DNA of 64,000 nt, from the NCBI RefSeq assembly GCF_030323145.1, contig NZ_CP100470.1, positions 1,302,001 to 1,366,000 on the forward strand. Reading direction: 5' to 3'. The notes under the pieces are model-generated. The model did no database searches and had not been told where the DNA came from. It saw only the letters and a list, made by a program, of their open reading frames with translations. The DNA is from Mesorhizobium sp. C432A (lineage in GTDB: Bacteria > Pseudomonadota > Alphaproteobacteria > Rhizobiales > Rhizobiaceae). This document shows positions 29,522 to 37,798 of the stretch, in pieces. The translations under genes were made by a program, and so were the position numbers. The number at the start of each line of letters is the position of its first letter. Within the stretch, counting starts at the first letter, position 1.

Positions 29522-30070
29522 CTAGGATGACGAGGCAACGTTTGCGCGTATAAAACTCGCGAAAACCTGCACCGCTTCGCGCATGGCCCGCAGGTTCTCG
29601 TCCTCTCCCAGGATCGCTTCTAGCTCCGGCGGTTTCTTGCCGAGCAAGGCAATCTCCAGAACCGCATTCTCACAAAGCGCGAACGACATGGTGCGCATGA
29701 TCTCGGCCAGCGCGGCGCGGGCATAGAGCGAGCGCGCGGAGGCGTGGGCCAGCATGGCGGGCTTGCCGACGGCGGCGTCGCGCGAGACCAGCCAGTCGAG
29801 CGCGTTTTTCATGCCGCCGGGCACGCCATGGGCATATTCGGGGCAGGAGACGATGATGCCGTCGGCGCTGGTGACGGCCTCGATCAGCCGCATGGCCTCG
29901 GCCGGTGTGCGCTCGCCTTCGTCATCCGGGTTGAAGATCGGCAGCAGGCCGAGCCCGTCATAGACAGTTACGCGGCAATCCGAAGGCGCGTTCGCGGACA
30001 GCGCCGCCAGCAGCGCCGAATTGGTCGAGGCGGCGCGCAGGCTGCCGGAGATGGCGAGGAGTTCGATCAC
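29522..30070 (-). CDS. NADPH-dependent FMN reductase family protein
   Basis: Flavodoxin-fold oxidoreductase of 182 residues. AISGSLRAASTNSALL is the FMN phosphate loop and CPEYAHGVPGGMKNALDWLV the isoalloxazine-binding segment of the ArsH/ChrR/SsuE-like superfamily. A quinone, chromate or FMN reductase role is possible; the sequence does not decide. It is followed 59 bp later on the opposite side by a PPOX-type gene on the same strand. Confidence 0.9.
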   Translation of the reverse strand: MIELLAISGSLRAASTNSALLAALSANAPSDCRVTVYDGLGLLPIFNPDDEGERTPAEAMRLIEAVTSADGIIVSCPEYAHGVPGGMKNALDWLVSRDAAVGKPAMLAHASARSLYARAALAEIMRTMSFALCENAVLEIALLGKKPPELEAILGEDENLRAMREAVQVFASFIRANVASSS

Positions 30071-30128
30071 GGGGAAACAGGGCTAGGGAAACCGGCAAAG
30101 GACCGCAATGGCGAATCGTACCCGAAAT

Positions 30129-30749
30129 CTACCACAGGGTCTTGCTGTAGGCTTCGTCCAGCGAGCGGTCGAAATCGTCGGCAGTTTCGGCATGCGCCAT
30201 CTGATCGGACAGGATCTGACCGAGCGTCGGCAATGTCGCGCGGTCGTGCCAGCTGTCCGGCTTCCACAATTCGGAGCGCATGAAGGCCTTGGCGCAGTGC
30301 ATGTAAGCGGCCTTGACGCTCACCACGACGACGCTTTGCGGTTGCTTGCCGTCGACGGTGAGGCGCTCGCGCAAACCGGCATCGACGGTTATGCGGGCGT
30401 CGCCATTGATGCGCAGCGTCTCGTTCATGCCGGGGATGAGAAAAAGCAGCCCGACCGAAGGGTTGAGCAGGATGTTTTCCAGCGTGTCCAGCCGGTTGTT
30501 GCCGGGCCGGTCGGGAATGGCGATGGTCGTGTCGTCGAGGACAAGGGCAAAGCCCGGTCTGTCGCCTTTCGGCGTCACGTCGGCATTGCCGGCGCCGTCG
30601 GAAGAACCGATCAGCACGAAAGGGCTCTTGCCGATGAAAGAGCGGCAGTGGCCGTCGAGCGCCCTGAGTTCCTTGCGCATCGAGGTGTCGGTCGGCCGCG
30701 GGGTCTTGTAGATCGTCCTCAGTTCATCGCGCGTGGTGACGAATTCCAT
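30129..30749 (-). CDS. pyridoxamine 5'-phosphate oxidase family protein
   Basis: PPOX-type FMN-binding split-barrel protein of 206 residues. The segment SSDGAGNADVTPKGDRPGF with later IPDRPGNNRLDTLENILLNP is the pattern of the MSMEG_1061/DUF1349-like FMN or F420 subgroup rather than true PdxH. Such proteins are often flavin-dependent reductases or heme-related. It probably shares a transcript with the downstream FMN reductase gene. Confidence 0.87.
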   Translation of the reverse strand: MEFVTTRDELRTIYKTPRPTDTSMRKELRALDGHCRSFIGKSPFVLIGSSDGAGNADVTPKGDRPGFALVLDDTTIAIPDRPGNNRLDTLENILLNPSVGLLFLIPGMNETLRINGDARITVDAGLRERLTVDGKQPQSVVVVSVKAAYMHCAKAFMRSELWKPDSWHDRATLPTLGQILSDQMAHAETADDFDRSLDEAYSKTLW

Positions 30750-30809
30750 GGCCGTCTCCGTTTATTCTGACGCAATTCCGGACGGCTTCACACTTTTCCT
30801 GGAATTGCT

Positions 30810-31481
30810 CTACTTGCCGGCTTCTTCCACCTTCTCGGCCTTATCCTCGATCGAATGGTGCAGGATCAGCGGCATCTGGCTGAAGGTGAACAACAGGGTG
30901 ATCGGCATGATGCCCCAGACCTTGAAGGTAACCCAGAAGTCGGTGGAAAAATTCCGCCACACCACTTCATTGGCAAGAGCCAGGAACAGGAAGAACAGGC
31001 CCCAGCGGAAAGTCAGCTTGCGCCAGCCTTCGGCATCGAGGCGAAAGGCCGAATCGAAGACATAGCCGAGCAGCGATCGGCCGAAATACAGACCGCCGAG
31101 CAGCACGCCGCCGAACAGGGTGTTGACGATGGTCGGCTTCATCTTGATGAACACGTCGTCCTGCAGATAGAGCGTCAGCGCGCCGAAGATGAAGACGACG
31201 ACGCCCGAGACCATCGGCATGATCGGCAAGGTGCGCAGCAGCAGCCAGGAGGCGATCAGCGCGATCGCCGTCGCCGCCATGAAAAGGCCGGTGGCGACGA
31301 AGATCGGCCCGCCGAATTCGGCCAGGACAGGAAATTTCTGCACCAGCCAGGCGCCGCGTGCATTGGCGAAGAAGAACACCATCAGCGGCCCGAGTTCCAG
31401 CACCAGCTTGAGCAGCGGATTGACGCTTTCTTTCTTCTTTCGCGGGTCGGACGGGTCGCGTTCGAGGATGGGTGGGTTCAT
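30810..31481 (-). CDS. yciB: septation protein A / YciB family inner-membrane protein
   Basis: Membrane protein of 223 residues with five or six helices (YciB/IspZ family), needed for normal cell-envelope and septum function in several bacteria. [20 protein letters not shown] is the conserved opening. The start at 31481 ([10 protein letters not shown]) has AGAAGGAAG 5 nt upstream; a longer frame begins at 31511. It lies 61 bp after ftsY on the same strand and is likely in the same transcript. Confidence 0.93.
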   Translation of the reverse strand: MNPPILERDPSDPRKKKESVNPLLKLVLELGPLMVFFFANARGAWLVQKFPVLAEFGGPIFVATGLFMAATAIALIASWLLLRTLPIMPMVSGVVVFIFGALTLYLQDDVFIKMKPTIVNTLFGGVLLGGLYFGRSLLGYVFDSAFRLDAEGWRKLTFRWGLFFLFLALANEVVWRNFSTDFWVTFKVWGIMPITLLFTFSQMPLILHHSIEDKAEKVEEAGK

Positions 31482-31542
31482 GACTTCCTTCTGACGCATG
31501 ATCTTGTCCAAAAAGCCGTCAGCTCTTCGGGATCATTGCCTG

Positions 31543-33528
31543 TTACGCTACGCCGGCGATCGCCCTGGCGAATTCGCCGGCCGAGAATGGTTCGAGGTCG
31601 TCGACCTGTTCGCCGACGCCGATGAAGTAGACCGGCAGTTTGTGCTTTGCCGCGATCGCGACCAGAATACCGCCGCGCGCCGTGCCGTCCAGCTTGGTCA
31701 TCACCAGGCCGTTGACGCCGGCGACATTGCGGAAGATCTCGACCTGATTGAGCGCATTCTGGCCGGTGGTGGCGTCGACCGTCTGCAGCACGGTATGCGG
31801 CGCTTCCGGATCGAGCTTGCCCAGCACGCGCACGATCTTTTCCAGCTCCGCCATCAGTTCGGTCTTGTTTTGCAGCCGGCCGGCGGTGTCGATGATCAGT
31901 ACGTCGGAGCCGGCCTCCTTGGCGCGTTCGAAAGCGTCGTAGGCAAGGCCGGCGGCATCCGCGCCGATCTTCGAGGCGATGACCGGAGACTTCGTCCTCT
32001 CGCCCCAGATCTTCAGCTGCTCGATGGCTGCAGCGCGAAAGGTATCGCCGGCGGCCAGCATCACCGACAGGCCACCATCGGTCAGTTTGGCGGCGAGCTT
32101 GCCGATGGTCGTGGTCTTGCCGGTGCCGTTGACGCCGACCACCAGAATGACATGCGGCTTGTGCGACAGGTCGAGCTCCAGCGGCATGGCGACATGGGCC
32201 AGCACCTTCTCCACCTCGGCCGCCATGATGGTGCGGACATCCGCGTCGGAGACATCCTTGCCGTAGCGGCTGGCAGCGAGGGCATCGGTGACGCGCAAGG
32301 CTGTTTCCATGCCCAGATCGGCACGGATCAGCACGTCCTCCAGATCCTGCAGCGTCTCCTCGTCGAGCTTGCGCTTGGTGAAGACGCCGGCGATGTTGCC
32401 GGTGAGTTCTTTCGAGGAGCGGGCAAGCCCGTCGCGCATGCGCTGGAACCAGGAGCGTCGCGGCGCCGGTTCGGGCGCCTTTTGCGGCTCGGCTTTCTGC
32501 TCGACCTTTTTGGTGACGGTGACTTTGCCGGGAGCTGGTTTTGACTGTGGCGAAGGTTGCGGGGCCGGCGCGGGCGCTAGCTCGGCAACGATGGTCTTGG
32601 CTTCGACCGGCGCGGGTACAGCTTCAACCGACGTGCGCTTTACCTCCCCCTTGATGGGGGAGGTCCCAAGCGAAGCTTGGGGGTGGGGGTGATTTGCGCT
32701 GGCGTCGGCGCCATCACCCCCCCCCGCCGCTTCGCGTCGACCCTCCCCACCGAGGGGAGGGTGGGGCGCCTCGTCCTTCTCCCCGTGGCTATACGGGGAG
32801 AAGGTGCCGGCAGGCGGATGAGGGGCGGCGCTGACCTCTGAGGTAGGCTGTGCGGGAGGCGCGGACGGTTGCGGCACTTCGATCGGGGCGGCCGGTTCTG
32901 CTGGAGTCTCGGCAGGCGTCGGCGCTTCGACGGGAGCGGGCTCCAGCTGCGGTTCCGGACGCGATGGTTCGATCTCCGGCTCGGCCGGCGCCGGCGGCAC
33001 TTCTTGGGGCTGCGGCTCGGGAGCCGGCTCCGGAACCGCTGGCGGCGCAGGAACTTCTTCCGGTGCAGGCGGCTCGGGTATCTCCGGCTCAGGCTGCGGT
33101 TCTTCTACCGGCGCGGGCTCCGGCAACGGTTCCGGCTCGGATGGGACGACCGGTTCCGGCGCGGGCGGGATGGTCGGCGCGGGTTTGGGCTTCGGTTCTT
33201 CTGGCGCCGACTGCGGCGCAGGCTTTACCTCCCCCTCGATGGGGGAGGTCCCAAGCGAAGCTTGGGGGTGGGGGTGAGTGGCGCCGGCGTCGGCGCTCTC
33301 ACCCCTCCCCGCCACTTCGTGGCGACCCTCCCCATCGAGGGGAGGGTGGGGCGTCGGCGGCTCGGGCTCCTCGCGCTTCAAGAACTCCGGAACGACCTGC
33401 TCGGCCGCCGGCTTCAGCGCCTCAAGCGCATCCCATTTGATCGGCGGCAGGGGAGCGGTTTCGTCGATGCGCTCCTCGACGACTTCCTTCTTGCCGAACG
33501 AAAATATGTTCTTGAAAAAACCGGCCAT
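31543..33528 (-). CDS. ftsY: signal recognition particle receptor FtsY, with expanded N-terminal domain
   Basis: Membrane-associated GTPase receptor for SRP. The C-terminal NG domain (about residues 365-661) has P-loop GVNGTGKTTT (465-474), DTAGRLQNK and TKLDGTARGG. At 661 residues it is much longer than most FtsY proteins (300-500). The N-terminal A region (1-360) is Pro/Glu/Ala-rich and contains two 43-residue copies of a dispersed DNA repeat (60-102 and 255-297) plus a third fragment (236-253). The start MAGFFKNIFSFG is the membrane-targeting helix. mtaB ends 12 bp upstream, so they are cotranscribed. Confidence 0.96.
   Translation of the reverse strand: MAGFFKNIFSFGKKEVVEERIDETAPLPPIKWDALEALKPAAEQVVPEFLKREEPEPPTPHPPLDGEGRHEVAGRGESADAGATHPHPQASLGTSPIEGEVKPAPQSAPEEPKPKPAPTIPPAPEPVVPSEPEPLPEPAPVEEPQPEPEIPEPPAPEEVPAPPAVPEPAPEPQPQEVPPAPAEPEIEPSRPEPQLEPAPVEAPTPAETPAEPAAPIEVPQPSAPPAQPTSEVSAAPHPPAGTFSPYSHGEKDEAPHPPLGGEGRREAAGGGDGADASANHPHPQASLGTSPIKGEVKRTSVEAVPAPVEAKTIVAELAPAPAPQPSPQSKPAPGKVTVTKKVEQKAEPQKAPEPAPRRSWFQRMRDGLARSSKELTGNIAGVFTKRKLDEETLQDLEDVLIRADLGMETALRVTDALAASRYGKDVSDADVRTIMAAEVEKVLAHVAMPLELDLSHKPHVILVVGVNGTGKTTTIGKLAAKLTDGGLSVMLAAGDTFRAAAIEQLKIWGERTKSPVIASKIGADAAGLAYDAFERAKEAGSDVLIIDTAGRLQNKTELMAELEKIVRVLGKLDPEAPHTVLQTVDATTGQNALNQVEIFRNVAGVNGLVMTKLDGTARGGILVAIAAKHKLPVYFIGVGEQVDDLEPFSAGEFARAIAGVA
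32638..32766. repeat. palindromic repeat inserted in frame in ftsY, copy 1
   Basis: 129 bp that encode FtsY residues 255-297. Mirror arms ACCTCCCCCTTGATGGGGGAGG and CCCTCCCCACCGAGGGGAGGG flank CCCAAGCGAAGCTTGGG. It is nearly identical to 33223-33351 and related to the intergenic copy at 59637. Confidence 0.9.
32770..32823. repeat. short palindromic repeat in frame in ftsY
   Basis: CTTCTCCCCGTGGCTATACGGGGAGAAG with a GTGCCGGCAGGCGGATGAGGGGC flank, encoding FtsY residues 236-253. It is a different repeat type that I recognise as common between rhizobial genes. Confidence 0.75.
33223..33351. repeat. palindromic repeat inserted in frame in ftsY, copy 2
   Basis: 129 bp encoding FtsY residues 60-102. 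Arms ACCTCCCCCTCGATGGGGGAGG and CCCTCCCCATCGAGGGGAGGG. The peptide differs from copy 1 at about ten positions, and the reading frame is the same. Confidence 0.9.
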
Positions 33529-33540
33529 GCTTCAATCGTC

Positions 33541-34860
33541 TCAGGGGGCGCGGGCAGTGAGCGGGGCTGCTATCAGGCGCGCGCCGTCATGGCCGGTGAT
33601 GTCTGCCTCGACGATCTCGCCCGGCGCGCCTGTGCCGAGCGCGGCAAGCGTGAACCCTTCGGTGCGGCCGAGGCCGTCGCGCTCGATAAGGATCGTTTGG
33701 CGCGTTCCCGGGAGGGATGACAGATGGCGGCGATACGCAGCCTCACCAGCGGCGCGCAGCTGGGCCGCGCGCTGCTTGACCAATTCGCGGCGGACCTGCG
33801 GCATGCGCGCGGCGGGCGTGCCTTCGCGCGGCGAAAACGGGAAGACATGCAGGTGCGTCAGCCCACATTCCTCGACAATATTTGTCGAATTCTCGAACAT
33901 TTCCTCGGTCTCGGTCGGGAAGCCGGCGATGATGTCGGCGCCGAAGACGATTTCGGGGCGCAGCTTGCGCACATCCTCGCAGAAGCGGATCGACTGGTCA
34001 CGCAAATGCCTGCGCTTCATGCGCTTCAGGATCATGTCGTCACCTGATTGCAGCGACAGATGCAGATGCGGCATCAGCCTGGGTTCGGTGGCGATGGCGT
34101 CGAGCAGATCATCATCCGCCTCGATCGAATCGATTGAGGACAGCCGCAGCCGCCTCACATCAGGCACCTGCTTCAGGATGGTCTTCACCAGCTTTCCCAG
34201 CTTCGGCGCGCCCGGCAGGTCGGCGCCGAAGCTGGTCATGTCGACGCCGGTCAGCACGATCTCGGCGTAGCCGTTGCCGGCCAGACGCTTGACCTGCTCG
34301 ACAACCGCGCCCATCGGCACCGAGCGTGAGTTGCCGCGGCCATAGGGGATGATGCAGAAGGTGCAGCGATGGTCGCAGCCGTTCTGCACCTGGACGAAAG
34401 CACGCGCCCGGCCCTCAATGGCGTCGACCATGTGGCCGGCGGTCTCGCGCACCGAGAAAATGTCGTTGACGCGCGCCTTTTCGGTGTCGTTGACGCCGAA
34501 ATCCGGCAGCGCGCGATAGGAGTTCGCCTTCAGCTTCTCCTCATTGCCGAGCACGAGGTCGACCTCGTCCATGGCGGCAAAATTCTGCGGTTCGGTCTGC
34601 GCGGCGCAGCCGGTGACGATGATGCGCGCCGCCGGGTTTTCGCGGCGGGCTTTGCGGATCGACTGCCTGGCCTGGCGCACCGCTTCCGAAGTGACGGCGC
34701 AGGTGTTGAAGATGATAGCCCCGCCTTTGAGCGCGCCGAGGCCGGCACTTTCGGCCTCGCGCCGCATCACCTCGGATTCATAGGTGTTGAGACGGCAGCC
34801 GAAGGTGACGACGTCTATGCCTTGGGAGTTGAGGCCCTTGGTATCGGCAAGTGCAGACAT
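33541..34860 (-). CDS. mtaB: tRNA (N6-L-threonylcarbamoyladenosine(37)-C2)-methylthiotransferase
   Basis: Radical SAM methylthiotransferase of 439 residues that converts t6A37 to ms2t6A37 in tRNAs reading ANN codons. An N-terminal UPF0004 domain has TFGCRLNTYESE (C22) and two further Cys; the radical SAM cluster is in NGCDHRCTFCIIPYGRG (about residue 150); a TRAM domain ends the protein. The start at 34860 overlaps the dapF stop by one base (TGATG), so it is coupled to dapF. Confidence 0.94.
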   Translation of the reverse strand: MSALADTKGLNSQGIDVVTFGCRLNTYESEVMRREAESAGLGALKGGAIIFNTCAVTSEAVRQARQSIRKARRENPAARIIVTGCAAQTEPQNFAAMDEVDLVLGNEEKLKANSYRALPDFGVNDTEKARVNDIFSVRETAGHMVDAIEGRARAFVQVQNGCDHRCTFCIIPYGRGNSRSVPMGAVVEQVKRLAGNGYAEIVLTGVDMTSFGADLPGAPKLGKLVKTILKQVPDVRRLRLSSIDSIEADDDLLDAIATEPRLMPHLHLSLQSGDDMILKRMKRRHLRDQSIRFCEDVRKLRPEIVFGADIIAGFPTETEEMFENSTNIVEECGLTHLHVFPFSPREGTPAARMPQVRRELVKQRAAQLRAAGEAAYRRHLSSLPGTRQTILIERDGLGRTEGFTLAALGTGAPGEIVEADITGHDGARLIAAPLTARAP

Positions 34861-35744
34861 CAGGCCGCGCTTTCGGTGTCGCGGGCCCAGGTGCCGGTCG
34901 ACGGATCGAAACTGCCGGAAAATTCCCATTCAGCGGCACCGGTCAGGATGACGTGGTCGTCGTCGCGCCATTCCACATGCAGCGAGCCGCCGCCGGGCGT
35001 CATCAGCGTAACGCTGCGGCCGGTGCGCCGGGTGCGGGCAGCGGCGACGACGGAAGCGCAAGCGGCCGAGCCGCAGGCCTTGGTCAGGCCGGCGCCGCGT
35101 TCCCAGGTGCGGATGATCATCGTCTCCGGCGACGTTACCTGGGCGATAGTGATGTTGGCGCGCTCGGGGAAGATCGGATGGTTTTCGAGCAGCGGGCCGA
35201 AACGCTCGAGTTCGTAGGACCAGACATCGTTTTCGACCCAGAAGATGGCGTGCGGGTTGCCCATCGAGAGAGCCGAAGGCGAATGCAGCACCGGCGCGTC
35301 GATGGGGCCGATCTGCAACTCGATCATGCGGGTGTCGCGGAATTCCTCAGCCAGCGGGATATCCTGCCAGCCGAAGCGCGGCGTGCCCATGTCGACCGAG
35401 ATGGTGCCGTCGGCATGTTCGACGGCGTTGAGGATGCCGGCGCGGGTCTCAAAGGTGAAAGTCTTCTGGCCGGTTTCGGCGGCCAGCGCCTGGACGACAC
35501 AGCGCATGCCGTTGCCGCAGGCCTGCGCGCCCGAGCCGTCGGAATTCAAGATGTCGATGTAAAAGGCGGTGCCCGGCGTGCGCGAATCGTGGATCGCCAT
35601 GATCTGGTCGAACCTAGTCGCCGCATCGGCGTTCAGCGCGACAGCCGACGCCGCCGTGACCCTATCGGCACGGCCACGCATGTCGGCGACGATGATTTCG
35701 TTGCCGATGCCGTTCATCTTGGCGAAGGGGGCAGTGCCTGCCAT
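34860..35744 (-). CDS. dapF: diaminopimelate epimerase
   Basis: Cytoplasmic epimerase that makes meso-diaminopimelate for lysine and peptidoglycan. The 294 residues carry both catalytic cysteines: C76 in ACGNGMRC and C224 in [24 protein letters not shown] is the conserved N-terminus. The order dapF, mtaB, ftsY, yciB on one strand suggests a single transcription unit. Confidence 0.96.
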   Translation of the reverse strand: MAGTAPFAKMNGIGNEIIVADMRGRADRVTAASAVALNADAATRFDQIMAIHDSRTPGTAFYIDILNSDGSGAQACGNGMRCVVQALAAETGQKTFTFETRAGILNAVEHADGTISVDMGTPRFGWQDIPLAEEFRDTRMIELQIGPIDAPVLHSPSALSMGNPHAIFWVENDVWSYELERFGPLLENHPIFPERANITIAQVTSPETMIIRTWERGAGLTKACGSAACASVVAAARTRRTGRSVTLMTPGGGSLHVEWRDDDHVILTGAAEWEFSGSFDPSTGTWARDTESAA

Positions 35745-35817
35745 GATCTGAGGTAATTCCTGTACGTTTCGCCGCTATATGGCGGAAACGGGCGGGAATT
35801 ACCAGTGTGGGCTGCGT

Positions 35818-35979
35818 TTAGGTTACCGCGAAAACGCCGAGCACGATCAGCAGGAAGATGACGAGAACGATGCCGATCAGCACGCGCGCGCCGGTGGCGG
35901 CGGCACCGGCCAGCGCCGGCATGCCGAGCAGGCTGGCGGCGGCAGCAACGATGAGAAGAATGATGATCCATTTGATCAT
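35818..35979 (-). CDS. DUF1328 (UPF0391) small membrane protein
   Basis: Protein of 53 residues with two transmembrane helices (MIKWIIILLIVAAAASLLG and RVLIGIVLVIFLLIVLGV). This length and layout are typical of UPF0391/DUF1328 proteins. The ATG at 35979 is used; the upstream frame is a non-conserved extension. Members are often induced by stress in other bacteria. No neighbour is coupled to it. Confidence 0.85.
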   Translation of the reverse strand: MIKWIIILLIVAAAASLLGMPALAGAAATGARVLIGIVLVIFLLIVLGVFAVT

Positions 35980-36073
35980 GGACAATGCCTCGCAAATTGA
36001 CTGCAGCGGCCTAAGAACGCATCTGCCGCGCTCTGGTTCCCTCTTGCCGCGAGGCTCTCTCCGACTGGGCGCG

Positions 36074-36640
36074 CTATTCGGCAATCTCGAAGTCGGTCGT
36101 GAAAGGCGCCGTCTTTTGCGAGTTCTCGTCATGCATGAGGAAATCCGCTCGGTATTTGCCGGGGGGAACGCCATCCAGGGAGACGTTTAATTTGAAGAAC
36201 ATCTCTCGGTTATGCGAGCGCGAGGCGAGCTGGACCCGGCCAAGCTTTTCGACGGTTCCCAGCTTCTCGCCCGACTGGGAAAGCACGGTAAGGTCAACGT
36301 AAAGCGCGATCTGGTTGTTGCCGAGCCCATCCGAGCCGTAGCCGTAACCGACCGGCTCCATATAAAGCACAATCTCTTCGCCCGGCTTGTAGACATGGTT
36401 CGGGCGCTCGGCGTAGGCGCCGAACCCGCTGGCCGACAGGATATGCTTCACATTTTGCACGCCAAGCGGCATCGCTTGCCACAGAGCGTCCTCGGCGCTG
36501 CGGAATTTGTCCAGCGCGCCGGCGCCATCACCCGCCTGCAGTGCCTTTTCGGCTTCAGCGGCGCGATCGGTGATTTCACCCGCGAAAGCGGCCGGCGTCG
36601 AAATTACCAGCGCGATCAAAACTGCCAAGATTGATTTCAT
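36074..36640 (-). CDS. exported protein of unknown function
   Basis: The 188-residue protein has a signal peptide ending AAFA-GE. The mature part starts with a helix rich in Ala and Glu (EITDRAAEAEKALQAGDGAG, reminiscent of a TPR-like helix pair). It is followed by a beta-rich domain with VYKPGEEIVLYMEPVGYGY and a C-terminal KTAPFTTDFEIAE. GGGGAACAG before the ATG at 36640 sets the start. I recognise a family of rhizobial periplasmic proteins but no function. Confidence 0.75.
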   Translation of the reverse strand: MKSILAVLIALVISTPAAFAGEITDRAAEAEKALQAGDGAGALDKFRSAEDALWQAMPLGVQNVKHILSASGFGAYAERPNHVYKPGEEIVLYMEPVGYGYGSDGLGNNQIALYVDLTVLSQSGEKLGTVEKLGRVQLASRSHNREMFFKLNVSLDGVPPGKYRADFLMHDENSQKTAPFTTDFEIAE

Positions 36641-37074
36641 CTGTTCCCCCTGTTGCGATAGACCATCGGCTAAAATGGCAGTGCCGTAAACGGCCAAATG
36701 CAGACTCCAGCCGCGCTCGATCTCGGGAACGTCCCAAACCTCGCCCGGACACAAGGCGCGAAACCGCTCACGCGCCAGGCCTTGCGCCTCAAGCGCTTCA
36801 GTCAGTTTTGCGCCGGCAGTTGCGCTCGACCGCCGATGCGCCGACCTGCTGCGGGCTCCGGTGCCGCTTTCGCAACCAATGTACTGGTTGGAAGCGCGCT
36901 AGAGCGAAGACATGCCTTTTGTCCGCCAGCCATTTTGCGACAAATTTACAACAATTCGTGGTGCAAACCCTATTTTAACCATATCGGGTTGAAATTTCGC
37001 CACCTTCTCCATCTTGGTGAGGGGTGAGATTGTGCGGACGGCTTCCCCCCCAGCCGGATCCGACGGAGGTTTGA
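36641..37074. other. gene-free intergenic region between divergent genes
   Basis: About 430 bp that separate a minus-strand exported-protein gene from the plus-strand Omp19-like gene. The right third turns AT-rich (ACAAATTTACAACAATTCG and CTATTTTAACCATATCGGG), probably promoter sequence for the Omp19-like gene. I see no gene or RNA in the rest. Confidence 0.5.
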
Positions 37075-37614
37075 ATGATTTTTTCGAGAAGCGGGCTGAT
37101 GGCCGTATCGCTGGCAGCGCTCGTTGCGAGCGGCTGTTCGACCTCGCGTTTTTCATCGATGGATGACCAGCAGCCCGCCCCGCTGCAGCCCGCGCCCGCC
37201 GGCACGGTGAGCGGAAGCCAACTGCCGCCCCCGGCAGCGCCGGGCACCACCGACCCATCGCAATTCCCGACCGCGCCGGCAGGCGCGCAGGTCGCCTCGC
37301 TGCCGCCGGACGGATCGGCGCCGGCCGGAGCCTCCGACCTTACCGCTGCGAGCGTTGCCGGCGTCTGGAACGCCAGCGTGTCCGGACAGAGCTGCAAGGT
37401 GGCGACGCCGCAGACCAAATTCGGCGCCGGCTTCCGCGCCGGGCCGCTGCATTGCCCGCCGCCCATCGACGGCATCAAATCGTGGAACGTCGCCGGCAAG
37501 CAGCTGACGCTCTATGACGAGAATGGCGGCACGCTGGCGCGGCTCTATTCCTCGGGCGGTTCGAAATTCGACGGCCAGACTACCAACGGCTTGCCGATAT
37601 CGCTTACAAGGTAG
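37075..37614 (+). CDS. Omp19/Inh-type lipoprotein, protease-inhibitor domain
   Basis: Lipoprotein of 179 residues: signal with lipobox VASGC (Cys 21), a Pro/Ala-rich linker (30-95), and a C-terminal beta-barrel domain (VAGVWNASVSGQSCKVATPQ to the end) of the AprI/Inh metalloprotease-inhibitor family. Brucella Omp19 has the same layout and inhibits host proteases. Outer-membrane anchoring is likely. GGAGGTTTGA precedes the ATG. Confidence 0.88.
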   Translation: MIFSRSGLMAVSLAALVASGCSTSRFSSMDDQQPAPLQPAPAGTVSGSQLPPPAAPGTTDPSQFPTAPAGAQVASLPPDGSAPAGASDLTAASVAGVWNASVSGQSCKVATPQTKFGAGFRAGPLHCPPPIDGIKSWNVAGKQLTLYDENGGTLARLYSSGGSKFDGQTTNGLPISLTR

Positions 37615-37630
37615 GCAGGGTATGCTGATA

Positions 37631-37741
37631 TTCAGGTGAGGCCGGCCTGCGAACGGCGGCTTCCTGCGCTTCCGGTGCGTACTTAAGTACGCTCCGCTCC
37701 GGTTCTCAGGAGCCACCATTCTCGGCTCGGCCTGACCTGAA
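37631..37741. repeat. palindromic intergenic element, third type
   Basis: Ends TTCAGGTGAGGCCG (37631-37644) and CGGCCTGACCTGAA (37728-37741) are inverted copies with one mismatch. The centre has GTGCGTACTTAAGTACGC and CTCCGGTTCTCAGGAGCC. I recognise this build from intergenic elements of the Rhizobiaceae (RIME-like). It lies between the Omp19-like gene and zapE. Confidence 0.8.
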
Positions 37742-37798
37742 CCTCAACACACCCTGATCTTTCCTGGAGCAATCCGCTCAAAGTAAGCGACGTGACCG

